A stretch of 64,000 bases of DNA from Nocardia arizonensis (GCF_001310275.1 NZ_LGYZ01000065.1:62001-126000), one strand, 5' to 3'. Numbered from the stretch's first letter, positions 28,827 through 37,906 are shown. The notes: generated by a model from the letters alone, not told the origin. A program made the numbers and translations.

Positions 28827-28841
28827 GGTTGTGGGTTGGGT

Positions 28842-29297
28842 CTACTCGGCGGGCGGGGTGTAAGCGTCGAGGCTGTAGACGCGGCCGTAGCCGCCGCCCT
28901 CGACCGGCCCCACGTACATCAGGCCGTCGAGTTTGCCGCCGAGCGCGATTCCGCCGGCGCGGGCCTGGCGCACGCCGCGATTGATGGCGCGCTGGATGTC
29001 GCGATCGAGGGTGATCAGGCGCAGGCCCTCCTCGTCGGGGGTGTCACGTTCCTGCTCCTCGATCTCGAGGACCAGCGCGGAGTCGATGACCGGGTCCCCG
29101 GCCGTGGCGACCATCGGTTTCCGGTTGACCCAGAAAAGCGGCTGTCCCTTGCTGTTGTGGCGGTGCTTGCGGACGACGGCGAGGATCTCACCCGAGACCA
29201 TCGTGCCGGGCTCGATGTCGCGGCCGAACGGATTGCGGGCGCCCTGGGTCATCAACTCGGTGTTGATCTGGTCCAGGTCGGTGAGTGCGGTGGTCAT
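28842..29297 (-). CDS. Conserved element protein, possibly OB-fold-like
   Basis: 151 aa from ATG 29297 with GAGGA upstream; longer frames upstream are shadow. The sequence alternates strands with Gly turns (GTMVSGEILAVVRKH, ALVLEIEEQERD, LDGLMYVGPVEGGGYGRVYS), which could suit a small beta-barrel DNA-binding protein, and ends with a tyrosine-rich tail. No family is recognised with certainty. It is the last gene of the coupled transfer operon. Confidence 0.6.
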   Translation of the reverse strand: MTTALTDLDQINTELMTQGARNPFGRDIEPGTMVSGEILAVVRKHRHNSKGQPLFWVNRKPMVATAGDPVIDSALVLEIEEQERDTPDEEGLRLITLDRDIQRAINRGVRQARAGGIALGGKLDGLMYVGPVEGGGYGRVYSLDAYTPPAE

Positions 29298-29392
29298 GAT
29301 GTTCTCCTCGTGGGAATTCGGTGTGCGTGAAGTCGGTGTCGTAGAGAGCAGGGGCGGGAAGTCCCGCCCCTGGGTGGCGGTCGGGTGATCGG

Positions 29393-30178
29393 TCAGCGAA
29401 CCAGGCTCAGCACCTCCCCGCGGTCGTCGTCGCCCTCGTCCTGGACGGTGGCGGCGTGCACGATCTGGGCGACCCGCTGATGCGACAGCCCGACCGTCGC
29501 GCCGATGGCGCGCAGTGATTCCCCGGCTGCGTGACGGCGCCGGATCTGCGCGTCGCGTTCGGCGATCGGGTCGGTGTCCACCGCCTCGACGGTCGCTGTC
29601 GCCTCCGCGTCCAGCGCTGGCAGGTCGGTGTCCAGTCGTGTCGAGTCGCTGTCCAGTCGTGTCGCCTCTGTGCGGACCGGCGTCCAGTCCCCGGGCTGAG
29701 ACCGGGATTGGGTTCGAGGAACCTCGATCAACGCGGTGAGCCCGTGTGTGGCTGCGAGGCCGAACAGCGGTGCCGCGCCGGCAACGCACGCCGCGATCGT
29801 CGCGGGCAGGATGCGTTGACCGGATTCCGCAGCGTGCAAGCCGTTTCCGATCACGGAGATCAGTTCGGCGGTGAAGAGTTCACCCCAGAAGAACGCCTTC
29901 GTCCCGACCGGGATCGCGATGTTCTGCCGCGCCCGGCGTTGCAGCGAGACCAGCGCGACAGCGGACTGGACGATCGCGCCGTCCACGAAAATCGGTCCCG
30001 CCCACGCTAGACGCGGCGTGATCCCGGCCATCACGCTCAGTTCGGTCAGCGCCGCGAACGACCACGCGAACGCGCCGAGACCGATCACGATCGTCATCGC
30101 CAACGCGGTCAACTCCGCCAGATCCATCCGCCCGGTAGACGGCCCTTGGACGGGCTGGACAGTGGGTGTCGAGTTCAT
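29393..30178 (-). CDS. DUF2637 membrane protein with C-terminal HTH (Spd-like)
   Basis: 261 aa from ATG 30178, overlapping the upstream stop (ATGA). Four hydrophobic segments occur between residues 18 and 150 (TIVIGLGAFAWSFAALTEL, WAGPIFVDGAIVQSAVALV, ELISVIGNGL, TIAACVAGAAPLFGLAATHG). A charged linker leads to a C-terminal HTH (RRRHAAGESLRAIGATVGLS). DUF2637 proteins are common on actinomycete plasmids and integrative elements, where Spd proteins help intramycelial spread. Confidence 0.8.
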   Translation of the reverse strand: MNSTPTVQPVQGPSTGRMDLAELTALAMTIVIGLGAFAWSFAALTELSVMAGITPRLAWAGPIFVDGAIVQSAVALVSLQRRARQNIAIPVGTKAFFWGELFTAELISVIGNGLHAAESGQRILPATIAACVAGAAPLFGLAATHGLTALIEVPRTQSRSQPGDWTPVRTEATRLDSDSTRLDTDLPALDAEATATVEAVDTDPIAERDAQIRRRHAAGESLRAIGATVGLSHQRVAQIVHAATVQDEGDDDRGEVLSLVR

Positions 30179-30624
30179 CGCGAGTAGTCCTCTCGGCCGG
30201 TCGAGTTCGTCCACGCGCCCCAGGCGGGCGGGTGCACGAGGCGTTCCTGTTCGGCGTGCAGGGCGTGGCCGGACAGCTGATCCAGCGCGTTGTCCAGATC
30301 AGCGGCAAGCTCGTGGTTACGGGCCTCCAGATCCGTCGCGCGCCGTTCCGCGCCCGCCCACGCCCGCTCCGCTGCGGACAGGCGGGTCTCCAGTACGGCG
30401 ATGCGGGATTGCGCGGCGCGCAACCGCGCCTCCAGCTCCGCCGCCGACAGGCCGGGCTGGATCGTCGGCGTCTTCGGCGCCGCCTCGGCGCCCGGGGTCG
30501 ACTCGACCGCGGCGGCGACGCGCGGGCTCAGGCAGGCGCGGCGCAGCGGCTCGAACAGCCGATCCACCGCGTCGTCGTAACCGGCGCGTGCGGGCATCGT
30601 GGCCTCGCTGGTCGGGGCGCTCAC
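30175..30624 (-). CDS. Coiled-coil hypothetical protein
   Basis: 149 aa from GTG 30624, overlapping the previous stop by 4 bases (GTGA). Residues 60-125 are a continuous heptad-rich helix (LEARLRAAQSRIAVLETRLSAAE continuing), predicted coiled coil. There is no membrane segment. It is coupled to the DUF2637 gene and may be a scaffold for the transfer apparatus. No family is recognised. Confidence 0.7.
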   Translation of the reverse strand: MSAPTSEATMPARAGYDDAVDRLFEPLRRACLSPRVAAAVESTPGAEAAPKTPTIQPGLSAAELEARLRAAQSRIAVLETRLSAAERAWAGAERRATDLEARNHELAADLDNALDQLSGHALHAEQERLVHPPAWGAWTNSTGREDYSR

Positions 30625-31154
30625 CACTGCATCCCGTCACGCGCGTTGGTTGCTCCCCACCCTGCTGCGGCGTTGCTGTCGCCCCAGGTCGGGGCGGTGT
30701 CGTAGCCGTCGAGTTCGGTGACCGGCTTGGTCGCCAAGCCGTAGTAGCCGCCCTCGCGTTCCCACACGCGGGTCGCGTAGTCCGAGGTCAGCATCCCGCT
30801 GCTGTCCTGCTCGAAACCGTGTTCGGCGATGTGACGGGCCTGCTCCTCGCTGCGCAGCTCGATCGGCGACAACGCCGACGCGCGGACGGTCAACGCCGCC
30901 GCGGCGGTCTCCGGGTCCTCGCGCCACCGCTCGGTCGCCTCGGACAGATACAGCCAGTCCGAGGTCCACCGGTCCGGGCCACTGAGCCACGGGTTGGAGT
31001 AATCGCCTATGTCGGCGGAGTCGGCGGGATCGTAGGACTCCGGATCCCGGGCGATCCGGTCACTGATCGCGCGGGCTTCCATGAAGTCCGCGCGCATCCG
31101 GATCTCGGCGTCGGTCTCGACCTCGTACGGTTCGGGCTCGGTATTCTCGGTCAT
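30621..31154 (-). CDS. Hypothetical element protein, paralogue 1
   Basis: 177 aa, acidic. It shares a core with the next gene upstream: EIRMRADFMEAR, then a Trp-rich stretch (WLYLSEATERWREDP), then LSPIELRSEEQARHIAEHGF. The C-terminus (AAGWGATNARDGMQW) is a weak echo of the WGRGF tail found in two neighbours. Function unknown. Confidence 0.65.
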   Translation of the reverse strand: MTENTEPEPYEVETDAEIRMRADFMEARAISDRIARDPESYDPADSADIGDYSNPWLSGPDRWTSDWLYLSEATERWREDPETAAAALTVRASALSPIELRSEEQARHIAEHGFEQDSSGMLTSDYATRVWEREGGYYGLATKPVTELDGYDTAPTWGDSNAAAGWGATNARDGMQW

Positions 31155-31230
31155 CGGTTCGTTCTTTCCTCTCAGTGGGTTCGGGCCGATCCAGGCCGGG
31201 CGCTGTCACGCCCGGCCTGGGCTTTCTCGG

Positions 31231-31908
31231 TCAGTGCTCGCGGGTCCGCTCATGGCCGTCCCCGGACTGGAAGTCCGCGGCGACCTCGCCGAAACCCCGT
31301 CCCCACGCCGCCTTCTCGGTCACCGGCCGAGGCGGGCCGGGCGGAAGGGCCGCGAGGTCGGGACGGTCGTTCACGCGGGTGACGTAGTGCGAGGTGATCC
31401 GGCCCTGCGGGTCGTAGGTGATGCCGTGTTCGGCGATGTGGCGGGCCTGGTCCTCGCTGCGCTGCTGGATCGGCGACAACGTGGTCGCGTCCCGGCGGGC
31501 CTGCTCGGCGGCGACCGGGTCGGTGCGCCACCGTTTGGTGGCCTGCTCCAGGTAGGACCAGTGCCCGGCCCACCCCTGGTCGAAAGCCCCGTTCCACGGA
31601 CGGGTCCACGCCGCCCGCTCCACTTCGTCACCCGGGTCGTATTCCTCGAGCAGGCGGTCACCGAGCCCGCGCGCCTGCATGTAGTCCGCGCGCATCCGAA
31701 TCTCGGTGTCGGACTCGGCCGCCGTGGCGGCGGCGTCGCGCAGGGTCTCGTCGGTGGCGGGGATCTGCTCGGCGTCCATCCGGTTCATGACCGCGTCGGC
31801 CACCTCGGCGGTGAGGCCGTAGCCGGTGCGGGTCGAGTGCGCATCGGCGCGATCAGCCGGGTCGTGTTCGGCCCTCAGATCGCTGTTGATCCTGGGGTTT
31901 TCGGTCAT
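31231..31908 (-). CDS. Hypothetical element protein, paralogue 2 with WGRGF tail
   Basis: 225 aa. An extra 60-residue N-terminus precedes the core shared with paralogue 1 (EIRMRADYMQAR, then LSPIQQRSEDQARHIAEHGI). It ends WGRGFGEVAADFQSG followed by a charged His/Glu/Arg tail. The same C-terminal motif ends the 531-aa neighbour. Function unknown; the shared tail suggests a common partner. Confidence 0.65.
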   Translation of the reverse strand: MTENPRINSDLRAEHDPADRADAHSTRTGYGLTAEVADAVMNRMDAEQIPATDETLRDAAATAAESDTEIRMRADYMQARGLGDRLLEEYDPGDEVERAAWTRPWNGAFDQGWAGHWSYLEQATKRWRTDPVAAEQARRDATTLSPIQQRSEDQARHIAEHGITYDPQGRITSHYVTRVNDRPDLAALPPGPPRPVTEKAAWGRGFGEVAADFQSGDGHERTREH

Positions 31909-31930
31909 CGGTCATATTCCTTTCGGGTTG

Positions 31931-33526
31931 TCAGTACTCGCGGTCGCGGTCGCGGTCGCGACCGTGGTCGTGGTCGTGGTTGTGGCCGTTGCGTCCGGAC
32001 TGGAAGTCCGCGGCGACCTCGGCGAAACCGCGCCCCCACCCGGCCTGCTTGTGGTCGGGACGTTCGGCGGTGGTGCTCGACGCCGGTACCGGATCCCTGC
32101 GGACCTCGGACTCGGCTTCTCCGTCGACCACGTGGCCCAGGTAGTCCTCGTACTCCTGGGCGTCCCTGTCGGCCTGCTGCTTCTCGGCGCGCTGCTGCGG
32201 GGTTCGAACCGTCTCGTTCGAATTCCTCGCCGTGTCCGTCGCGGCGGCGGCCTGTCGTTCCGGGCTGCCGTAGCGCTGCGCGGCCGGGGTCCGTTCGGCC
32301 AGCTTCCGCACCGCCTCGTCACGCTCGGCGCGCAGCCGGTCCCGCTCGGCCCGCGCGTCGCGCAGCTGCGCGGCCTGCTGATCGCGCTGCGCGGTCGTCG
32401 CGGTCAACCGGCGGGTCAGATCCGCGTTGCGGTCGGTCAACTCGCCGTTGTGCTCGATCGACAGATCCAGGCGTTTCTTCAGCGAATCCCGTTCCGCGGC
32501 GACCTGCGCGGCAGGTCGTGCGTCTCGGTCCACCTCGATCTGCATCCTGGCGGTGTCGGGTTCCCGCGGCGGGCGCTCGGCGTCCTGGCGCAGGGTTTCC
32601 CGGGCGAGTGCCTGCTCGCGTCCGGTCAGCGAGGCCATCACCGCGCGCTGGCGTCCCGAGTGCGAATACAGCGGCGCGGTGGCGTCGTGGCTGTCCCAGG
32701 TCTGCACGTGCACGCGGTCACCGAGGCTCAGCATCTGCTCCGGATCGCTGCGCATCCACCGCGTGGCCGCGTACTCGGTGCCGAACGATTCGGACTTGGA
32801 CGAGGTGACACCGGTCCGGTCGGTCGATGCGACCGTGGCCCGGTACCGGTTCGGTTCCGGCGCCGACGCCTCGATCCGGTCCAAGCGGGCCTGCTCGTCG
32901 CGTTGGGCACGGGCCTTGGCCCACAACGCGTCCTCGACCTGCTCACGCGGAGTCTGCTCGACCCGCCGCGGCGCGGCGGCGCGCCGCTGTTCGGCACCGA
33001 GACCCGACCGCTCCCGCACCGCGGCGACCTCCCGGGCGACCAGCGCCCGGTAGCGCAGGGCCTCGGTACCCTTCACCCGCGAGGCGCCGGCGAACAGGTT
33101 CCCGGTCTCGAACTCCGGGAACACCGTCGCCGCGTCCAACCCGTCCAGGGCGATACCGCGCTCGACCGGGGTCAGATGGCCGTTGGTGACGAACGTCGCG
33201 GCCAGGCGGTCGCGCTGCTCTCTGAGCCCGGCCGCGTCCGCGGCGCGGCGCGTGTGGTCCACACGCGGGTCGTTCGCACGCTGGGCAACGGTATTCGCGT
33301 AGACCCGGTACCGGTCGACGGCCTGGTTCGTGTAGGCCAGCTGGTGGCGGCGCAACATGTCCTGCTCGCGCTGCTCGGCGCGGATCAACCGCGAGATCTC
33401 CTTGCGGGCCTTACGCCGGTCCAGCCAGTTCGCGGCTTGGGCGTGCTGGGCCATCGCGGCGCGCATCGCGGCACTGAATTGCCGCATCTCGTTGCGCATC
33501 TCGTCTTCGACACTGGGATCGGACAT
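31931..33526 (-). CDS. Large coiled-coil element protein with WGRGF tail
   Basis: 531 aa from ATG 33526 with AAGGAG 7 bases upstream. The N-terminal half is helical and charged (AQAANWLDRRKARKEISRLI). A small domain near 230-280 (YRATVASTDRTGVTSSKSES, LSLGDRVHVQTW) precedes a long coiled coil (about 330-430: LKKRLDLSIEHNGELTDRNA and beyond). The C-terminus is WGRGFAEVAADFQSG followed by His/Asp/Arg repeats. No relaxase or nuclease motif is seen. It may be a structural or accessory transfer protein. Confidence 0.65.
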   Translation of the reverse strand: MSDPSVEDEMRNEMRQFSAAMRAAMAQHAQAANWLDRRKARKEISRLIRAEQREQDMLRRHQLAYTNQAVDRYRVYANTVAQRANDPRVDHTRRAADAAGLREQRDRLAATFVTNGHLTPVERGIALDGLDAATVFPEFETGNLFAGASRVKGTEALRYRALVAREVAAVRERSGLGAEQRRAAAPRRVEQTPREQVEDALWAKARAQRDEQARLDRIEASAPEPNRYRATVASTDRTGVTSSKSESFGTEYAATRWMRSDPEQMLSLGDRVHVQTWDSHDATAPLYSHSGRQRAVMASLTGREQALARETLRQDAERPPREPDTARMQIEVDRDARPAAQVAAERDSLKKRLDLSIEHNGELTDRNADLTRRLTATTAQRDQQAAQLRDARAERDRLRAERDEAVRKLAERTPAAQRYGSPERQAAAATDTARNSNETVRTPQQRAEKQQADRDAQEYEDYLGHVVDGEAESEVRRDPVPASSTTAERPDHKQAGWGRGFAEVAADFQSGRNGHNHDHDHGRDRDRDREY

Positions 33527-33528
33527 GA

Positions 33529-34080
33529 TCACTTCTCCTTCTCGGTTTTCTCGGCCGGGTCGGCCGAGTCGGAAACGGTGAGGCGGTGGACCTGGTTGGT
33601 GCGGCGGATCTCGTAGCGGGCGCGGCGTGCGGCCAGGGCCTCGACGTGGTGGCGGACCCAACTCGCGCCGTCACCGGCGAGGTAGGCCAGCACGCGGACG
33701 GTTTCGACCGGTCCGGGGCGTCCGGCGCAGTGCCACCACGCAAACGCCGCCAGGGCCAGGACGTATAGCGCCAGTGGACCCGGCAGTGGCAGGACCGCGA
33801 CCGCGGTTCCAGCGCCGAGAGTCGCCGCGAGAGCCGGTCCCCACAGCCTCGCGGCGGCGCGGATCCGGGCCAGACGCGCCAGGGTCGGCGCGACCGCGGT
33901 CTCCAGGGCGCCGCCGTCCTGGACGACCGGTACGACGAACTGTTTCGCCAGTTCCGCGACCGGGGAATCGGCCAACTCGACCGCGAACGCGGCCAGGATC
34001 TCCTTCTCGCGGGCGGTGGACGGGGTACCGCCCAGCTCCTCGCCGTGGTCTTCCGGATCGACCGGATTCGGCATAGCCAT
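33529..34080 (-). CDS. Two-helix membrane protein of the element
   Basis: 183 aa from ATG 34080 with AAGGAG 9 bases upstream. After an acidic N-terminus (PEDHGEELGG), residues 90-125 form a membrane hairpin (LGAGTAVAVLPLPGPLALYVLALAAFAWWH in two segments). The basic C-terminus (RHHVEALAARRARYEIRRTN) should be cytoplasmic. It lies 29 bases downstream of the coupling-protein gene, so a transfer-complex role is likely. Confidence 0.7.
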   Translation of the reverse strand: MAMPNPVDPEDHGEELGGTPSTAREKEILAAFAVELADSPVAELAKQFVVPVVQDGGALETAVAPTLARLARIRAAARLWGPALAATLGAGTAVAVLPLPGPLALYVLALAAFAWWHCAGRPGPVETVRVLAYLAGDGASWVRHHVEALAARRARYEIRRTNQVHRLTVSDSADPAEKTEKEK

Positions 34081-34109
34081 AACTGAAACTCCTTGCGATA
34101 GTGTGCGAT

Positions 34110-36185
34110 TCAGGCGTGACGACGACGCGGAGGAAAAGCGATCACCGGGGCCAGCGGCTCGGCGGTGTCGACCTCGATGACGTTGCCGATCCCGGGCAGC
34201 GGACGGACCCGGGCCAGTTCCTCCTCGGTCAACGGGGACACCCGGCCCCAGCGGGCACGCCCGCCGGAGACCTGGACCACGTCGCCTTTGGCCATGGCGC
34301 GCAGCCGGTTCGGCGGGATCAGGAACTGGTCGCTCACCTGGACGTTGCCCTCGTCCCCGTCCCGGTTCCCGCCGATCAACTTCCGCGACAGCTCGAATTT
34401 CGGGCGGGTGCCGTAGATCTCCGCGATCTGCTGCGGATTTGCCGAACGCATCAACAGAGACCCGCCGGAGCCGGCCGAGACCAGCGCGGTGCGGTTGTCG
34501 TCGTCGTAGCCCAGACCCTCCCAGGACTGCGCGATCCACCACGTCCCGATCCCGGCCTTACGCAGCCGCTCGACCCACTTCACCGCGCGGGTCTTGCCGT
34601 CGGCGACCGCCGAGAACTCGTCCACCGCGAGAATCGCGGTCCGGCCGTGCGGGCGGTCGGCCAACTGCTCGAACATGCAGCCCAACGCCCCGAACTGCGA
34701 CCGGGCGCGGTCCGGGGTCTTGACGCCCTCCAAGATGATGTACAGCACGTCGAAGTCGGTCAGCTGCTTGGTTCCGTCGAACGACGGTCCGAGCGCCCGA
34801 TACAGGTTCGCGAACTCCGCCAGCGCCGAGGACAGCACCGGCTGTTTGCCCTCGACCGTCGAGCGGATCTCGAGGTCCGCACCGGGCACACCCAGCCACG
34901 GGTCCTGCCCGAACTCCCCGCCCCACATCCGCGCCAACTTCTTCGGCTCGAACCGCGACAGGAACTCGATCCACGACCGCGGCGGGTTCGCGCCGATCGG
35001 CGTGGGGATCCCGTCGATCAGTTCCACACGGGCGGGGGCGTCCACGACCAGATGGATCAGGGTTTCGCGGATCTCGTGGAAGTACTTCTCGGTATCGGTC
35101 GTCGGCGTGTTCCCACCCGAAACCATCGCGGTCAGGATCGACCGCAGATCATCCACCGAGGCATCCCACATGCTCAGCGACACATCGTCAGGGAAGACAC
35201 CGATGCGCTCCGGACGCACCCCCAACGCCTCGAACCAGGTCCGCATCTTCGCGGCGACCTTGCGCGAGTCCGGTCCGCCGTTGCAGTCCACGACCATCAC
35301 CAGCGGCCGACCCGGCCGCTCCTTGCGCCACCACTTGCGATGGCGCTCCCACGTCGCGGCCATCCACGACACGAGCACCCGCTGCTCCAACGTGGTCTTG
35401 CCCGACCCCGAACCCGCGACCGTGGTCTCGTGCTCGGCGACATTGATCCACGGCAGAACCAGCCGAGTCTCGGTGCGGCCGGCCAACTGACGCACCACCG
35501 ACCGGGTCGGGGCCTGATCGTGCTCGACCGCCAGGCGTCCGATCACCAGATCCGGCGCCGAACCGCCCGTGGTCAGCGGGATGTGCCGCTGCGACAGGCG
35601 AGCCGCGGCCCGCTGCTCACGCTGGGCCTGCATGTACAGGGCACGCTCGGTGCGCACCGGCGAGCCGAGACCGACCGTCGCCAACTGCACACGCCGACGC
35701 GTGTGCAGGATCGCCGCGGTCAACCACGCCACCGGAATCAGCGCCGGTCCCATACCGATCAGCCCACCCACATAGTCCCCGGCCAAGAACTCGGTCGCAG
35801 CCTGGGTGAAATCGTGCACCGGAACCAGGGCATCCCACGCCCACAGCGCCGACGCACCCGGCATCACCAGCACCGACGCGAACAACCAGTTCCGCAACCT
35901 CGCGGGCTTCCAACCCAACAGCGTCGCCGGAACCAGCATCGCGGCGGTGCCGAACGCGACCGTCACCACAACCGCGGCGGCCAACAACGAACCCTCGCCA
36001 ACGCTGTCCCACGACCACGACGAGAAATCCGGCAACCAGCCCAACGGATCGGACTTCAACCCGATCGGCGGCATGGTCGGATCGATCTCGATACCCGGCT
36101 GCTCGACCGTCGTGGACGGGGTTTCCACAGGCGTCGGTGCGTGCGAGGCACAATCGCCCGGAGTCAGGATCGGAGTACAGGTCAT
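34110..36185 (-). CDS. VirD4/TraG-like conjugative coupling ATPase
   Basis: 691 aa. About four N-terminal transmembrane segments (residues 65-160) precede a RecA-like motor with Walker A AGSGSGKTT (257-264) and Walker B TAILAVDEFSAV. WWIAQSWEGLG and the sensor region follow. The membrane-anchored single motor fits a type IV coupling protein better than the FtsK-like TraB of most actinomycete elements. It would pump the element's DNA, with its bound relaxase, through the envelope. The stop of the relaxase-like gene lies 2 bases upstream. Confidence 0.8.
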   Translation of the reverse strand: MTCTPILTPGDCASHAPTPVETPSTTVEQPGIEIDPTMPPIGLKSDPLGWLPDFSSWSWDSVGEGSLLAAAVVVTVAFGTAAMLVPATLLGWKPARLRNWLFASVLVMPGASALWAWDALVPVHDFTQAATEFLAGDYVGGLIGMGPALIPVAWLTAAILHTRRRVQLATVGLGSPVRTERALYMQAQREQRAAARLSQRHIPLTTGGSAPDLVIGRLAVEHDQAPTRSVVRQLAGRTETRLVLPWINVAEHETTVAGSGSGKTTLEQRVLVSWMAATWERHRKWWRKERPGRPLVMVVDCNGGPDSRKVAAKMRTWFEALGVRPERIGVFPDDVSLSMWDASVDDLRSILTAMVSGGNTPTTDTEKYFHEIRETLIHLVVDAPARVELIDGIPTPIGANPPRSWIEFLSRFEPKKLARMWGGEFGQDPWLGVPGADLEIRSTVEGKQPVLSSALAEFANLYRALGPSFDGTKQLTDFDVLYIILEGVKTPDRARSQFGALGCMFEQLADRPHGRTAILAVDEFSAVADGKTRAVKWVERLRKAGIGTWWIAQSWEGLGYDDDNRTALVSAGSGGSLLMRSANPQQIAEIYGTRPKFELSRKLIGGNRDGDEGNVQVSDQFLIPPNRLRAMAKGDVVQVSGGRARWGRVSPLTEEELARVRPLPGIGNVIEVDTAEPLAPVIAFPPRRRHA

Positions 36186-36187
36186 GA

Positions 36188-36940
36188 TCAGACCCCCTTT
36201 CCAGTGTTTCGGTCTGCGACCTTGGAGATTTCGTGATCAGAGGCCCCGCCCGCGATCACCCGGAACCCGGGTCGCGCAGCGGAGAACGGAGACTTAGCCA
36301 GTAGTTCGTCCACATCGGCCAGACGCAGACGCAGACCGTCCAGCGCCAAACCCTCAGCGGCGGAACGAATCACGTTCTCCACTGGCTTGCCTCGGTAGTA
36401 GTAGGTGAGCCCGGCGCAGTCGGCGGACTTCGCGACCTGCACCGCGCGGGCGACCGCCGTCTTCGCGGCCCGGATGTCCTTCGGGCTCAGCTCGACCTCG
36501 ACCGCCCACCAGTCCCCGGAGGCGGTGAGGTAGCGACCGTCGTGCACGTGGACACGGGGGACATCGACGCGCGTCGGCGGCTGCTCGGAGCGCATCGCCC
36601 GCTCCGAGAGCCAGCGATCCAGATCCAGACCCACCAACGCCAGCCGGACCTCGAGGACCGTACGGACGTGCGCGGCCATCTTCGGAGTAGGCATCCACGC
36701 CCGCATCCGCCGCCCGGTCAGCGCCTCACCCGCCGCACGGGTCGGGTACACCCACGCAGGCCCCGCGACCGGCTTCACACGATGCGGCGAGATCATCTGC
36801 GCGGCGGTCCACTTGGCCAGCACGTAATACGTCCGGCGCTGCGACAGACCCAGCATGGAGGTCACGAGATCGACTGGTGCGCCGTACATCTCGACCAGAA
36901 TCGTCAACAGGACCATGTCACGCGGGGACAGCTGTGTCAT
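36188..36940 (-). CDS. Replication-relaxation family protein (relaxase-like)
   Basis: 250 aa from ATG 36940, overlapping the upstream stop (ATGA). The N-terminal winged-helix segment (LSPRDMVLLTILVEMYGAPV, then LSQRRTYYVLAKW) and a later HVHDGRY ... WWAVEVELSPKDIRAA block match the Replic_Relax family (PF13814), which initiates plasmid replication or nicking. It lies directly before the coupling ATPase, as relaxases often do. It is the only candidate initiator in the element. Confidence 0.75.
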   Translation of the reverse strand: MTQLSPRDMVLLTILVEMYGAPVDLVTSMLGLSQRRTYYVLAKWTAAQMISPHRVKPVAGPAWVYPTRAAGEALTGRRMRAWMPTPKMAAHVRTVLEVRLALVGLDLDRWLSERAMRSEQPPTRVDVPRVHVHDGRYLTASGDWWAVEVELSPKDIRAAKTAVARAVQVAKSADCAGLTYYYRGKPVENVIRSAAEGLALDGLRLRLADVDELLAKSPFSAARPGFRVIAGGASDHEISKVADRNTGKGV

Positions 36941-37302
36941 CGCTCGTACTCCTCGTCTCGATCGGTGCCCCACCCGCTGCCACCCCACGCGGGGCCGGGG
37001 TCGGCAAGCTCCTGGGTGAACTCCGCGCGATCGACGCCGTGCCGTTCCGCGGCGCGCAGTTGGTGCTCGCGGGTCGCCTTCGCCAGCGCGGCCAGCTGCG
37101 CGGGCGAGGCGGGGCGCTTCGGCGCGGCCAGCCGCACGTCGTACAGGTGCGCGACCAACGGCTCACCGCGGCGACGCGGGCGCTCGACCCGGCCCGCGAT
37201 GTCCTGCCCGTTCGGACGCAGCCCCTCCGCGGCGAGCTGGCGGCGAGTCCGCAGATGCGCGGGCGCCATCCGCCACTCGTAGGTTTCGATCCCCTCGCTC
37301 AC
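36937..37302 (-). CDS. RRQRL-motif-like protein
   Basis: 121 aa from GTG 37302, coupled at both ends. The YEWRMAPAHLRTRRQLAAEG and LRPNGQDIAG stretch, then RRRGEPLVAHLYDVRLAAPK, match the RRQRL-motif proteins of actinomycete elements. The zinc-binding Cys pair typical of that family's C-terminus is absent; a Gly/Trp/Arg tail replaces it. Function unknown. Confidence 0.65.
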   Translation of the reverse strand: MSEGIETYEWRMAPAHLRTRRQLAAEGLRPNGQDIAGRVERPRRRGEPLVAHLYDVRLAAPKRPASPAQLAALAKATREHQLRAAERHGVDRAEFTQELADPGPAWGGSGWGTDRDEEYER

Positions 37303-37559
37303 CGCTCGACCCCGTCCCGCTCACTGCCCGACCAGCCACCGTCAGACCACCCGTGGTCAGGAAGAGAGGCCCCCGACACGAACCACCGACCCAGCTGCCC
37401 ACCCGGGGTGTGGATCTGCTGAGGCTCAGCGCGATCGACTATGATCACGCGGTCGGTCTGGCCGAGACGCCGCGCCGCAGCGGCTAACTGAGGGATCTGC
37501 GTGATCGGAGTCGGAATGCTGTCCGCGGGAACTTCCCGCACCGTACGACGGCGGCTCAC
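37299..37559 (-). CDS. Small hypothetical protein of the transfer operon
   Basis: 86 aa from GTG 37559, with 4-base overlaps at both ends (GTGA). It has an RIIVDRAEPQQIHT-like strand-turn segment (VIIVDRAEPQQIHTPGGQLG) and an acidic Trp/Gly tail. No family is recognised. Tight coupling supports that it is real. Confidence 0.55.
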   Translation of the reverse strand: MSRRRTVREVPADSIPTPITQIPQLAAAARRLGQTDRVIIVDRAEPQQIHTPGGQLGRWFVSGASLPDHGWSDGGWSGSERDGVER

Positions 37560-37906
37560 CGCACCACCCCCGTACGCAGAGCATGTTGCGGGGCAACACA
37601 TCCCAACCGCCGCGCGTCCGGAAGCTGATCCGGACGGCAGATATCCGGCGACGGGACATAGTGCTGCTGGTCGATCCACGCCACCGTGCACCCGCCCATA
37701 CCGACCAGCACCAGCACCGCCAGCACCACCAGGCGCGGCACGACCGGCAACGCACCCAGCGGCGCGTACACCGCACCGATACCGGTGAACTCCGGACCCG
37801 CCATCGACGACAGGGCGTGGTGCCCGGCACCACGACCACCGCGGTCGACGTGCGCGACGGTGTAGGAATGCTGAACCGGCGGCTCCTGCCGCCACCCGCC
37901 GCTCAC
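37556..37906 (-). CDS. Single-pass membrane protein of the transfer operon
   Basis: 116 aa from GTG 37906, overlapping both neighbours by 4 bases. One transmembrane helix lies near residues 55-80 (LPVVPRLVVLAVLVLVGMGG), with three cysteines after it (GGCTVAW, DICRP, RLGCVAP), possibly disulfide-forming on the outside. No family is recognised. Confidence 0.55.
   Translation of the reverse strand: MSGGWRQEPPVQHSYTVAHVDRGGRGAGHHALSSMAGPEFTGIGAVYAPLGALPVVPRLVVLAVLVLVGMGGCTVAWIDQQHYVPSPDICRPDQLPDARRLGCVAPQHALRTGVVR

Larger units (their letters stand above)
27684..28841. other. Non-coding kilobase of the element with three large inverted repeats
   Basis: No convincing gene is found on either strand. 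The region carries inverted repeats at 27954-28115, 28312-28494 and 28635-28729, a small palindrome (GCGCCCTCCAGGGCGC, 27902-27917), poly-T and C-rich tracts, and the terminator of the transfer operon. It is the best candidate for the element's replication or transfer origin. Confidence 0.6.

Noticed and set aside
34101..36236. Plus-strand open frame of about 711 codons
   Set aside because: It mirrors the coupling ATPase gene, which has Walker motifs and transmembrane helices on the minus strand.
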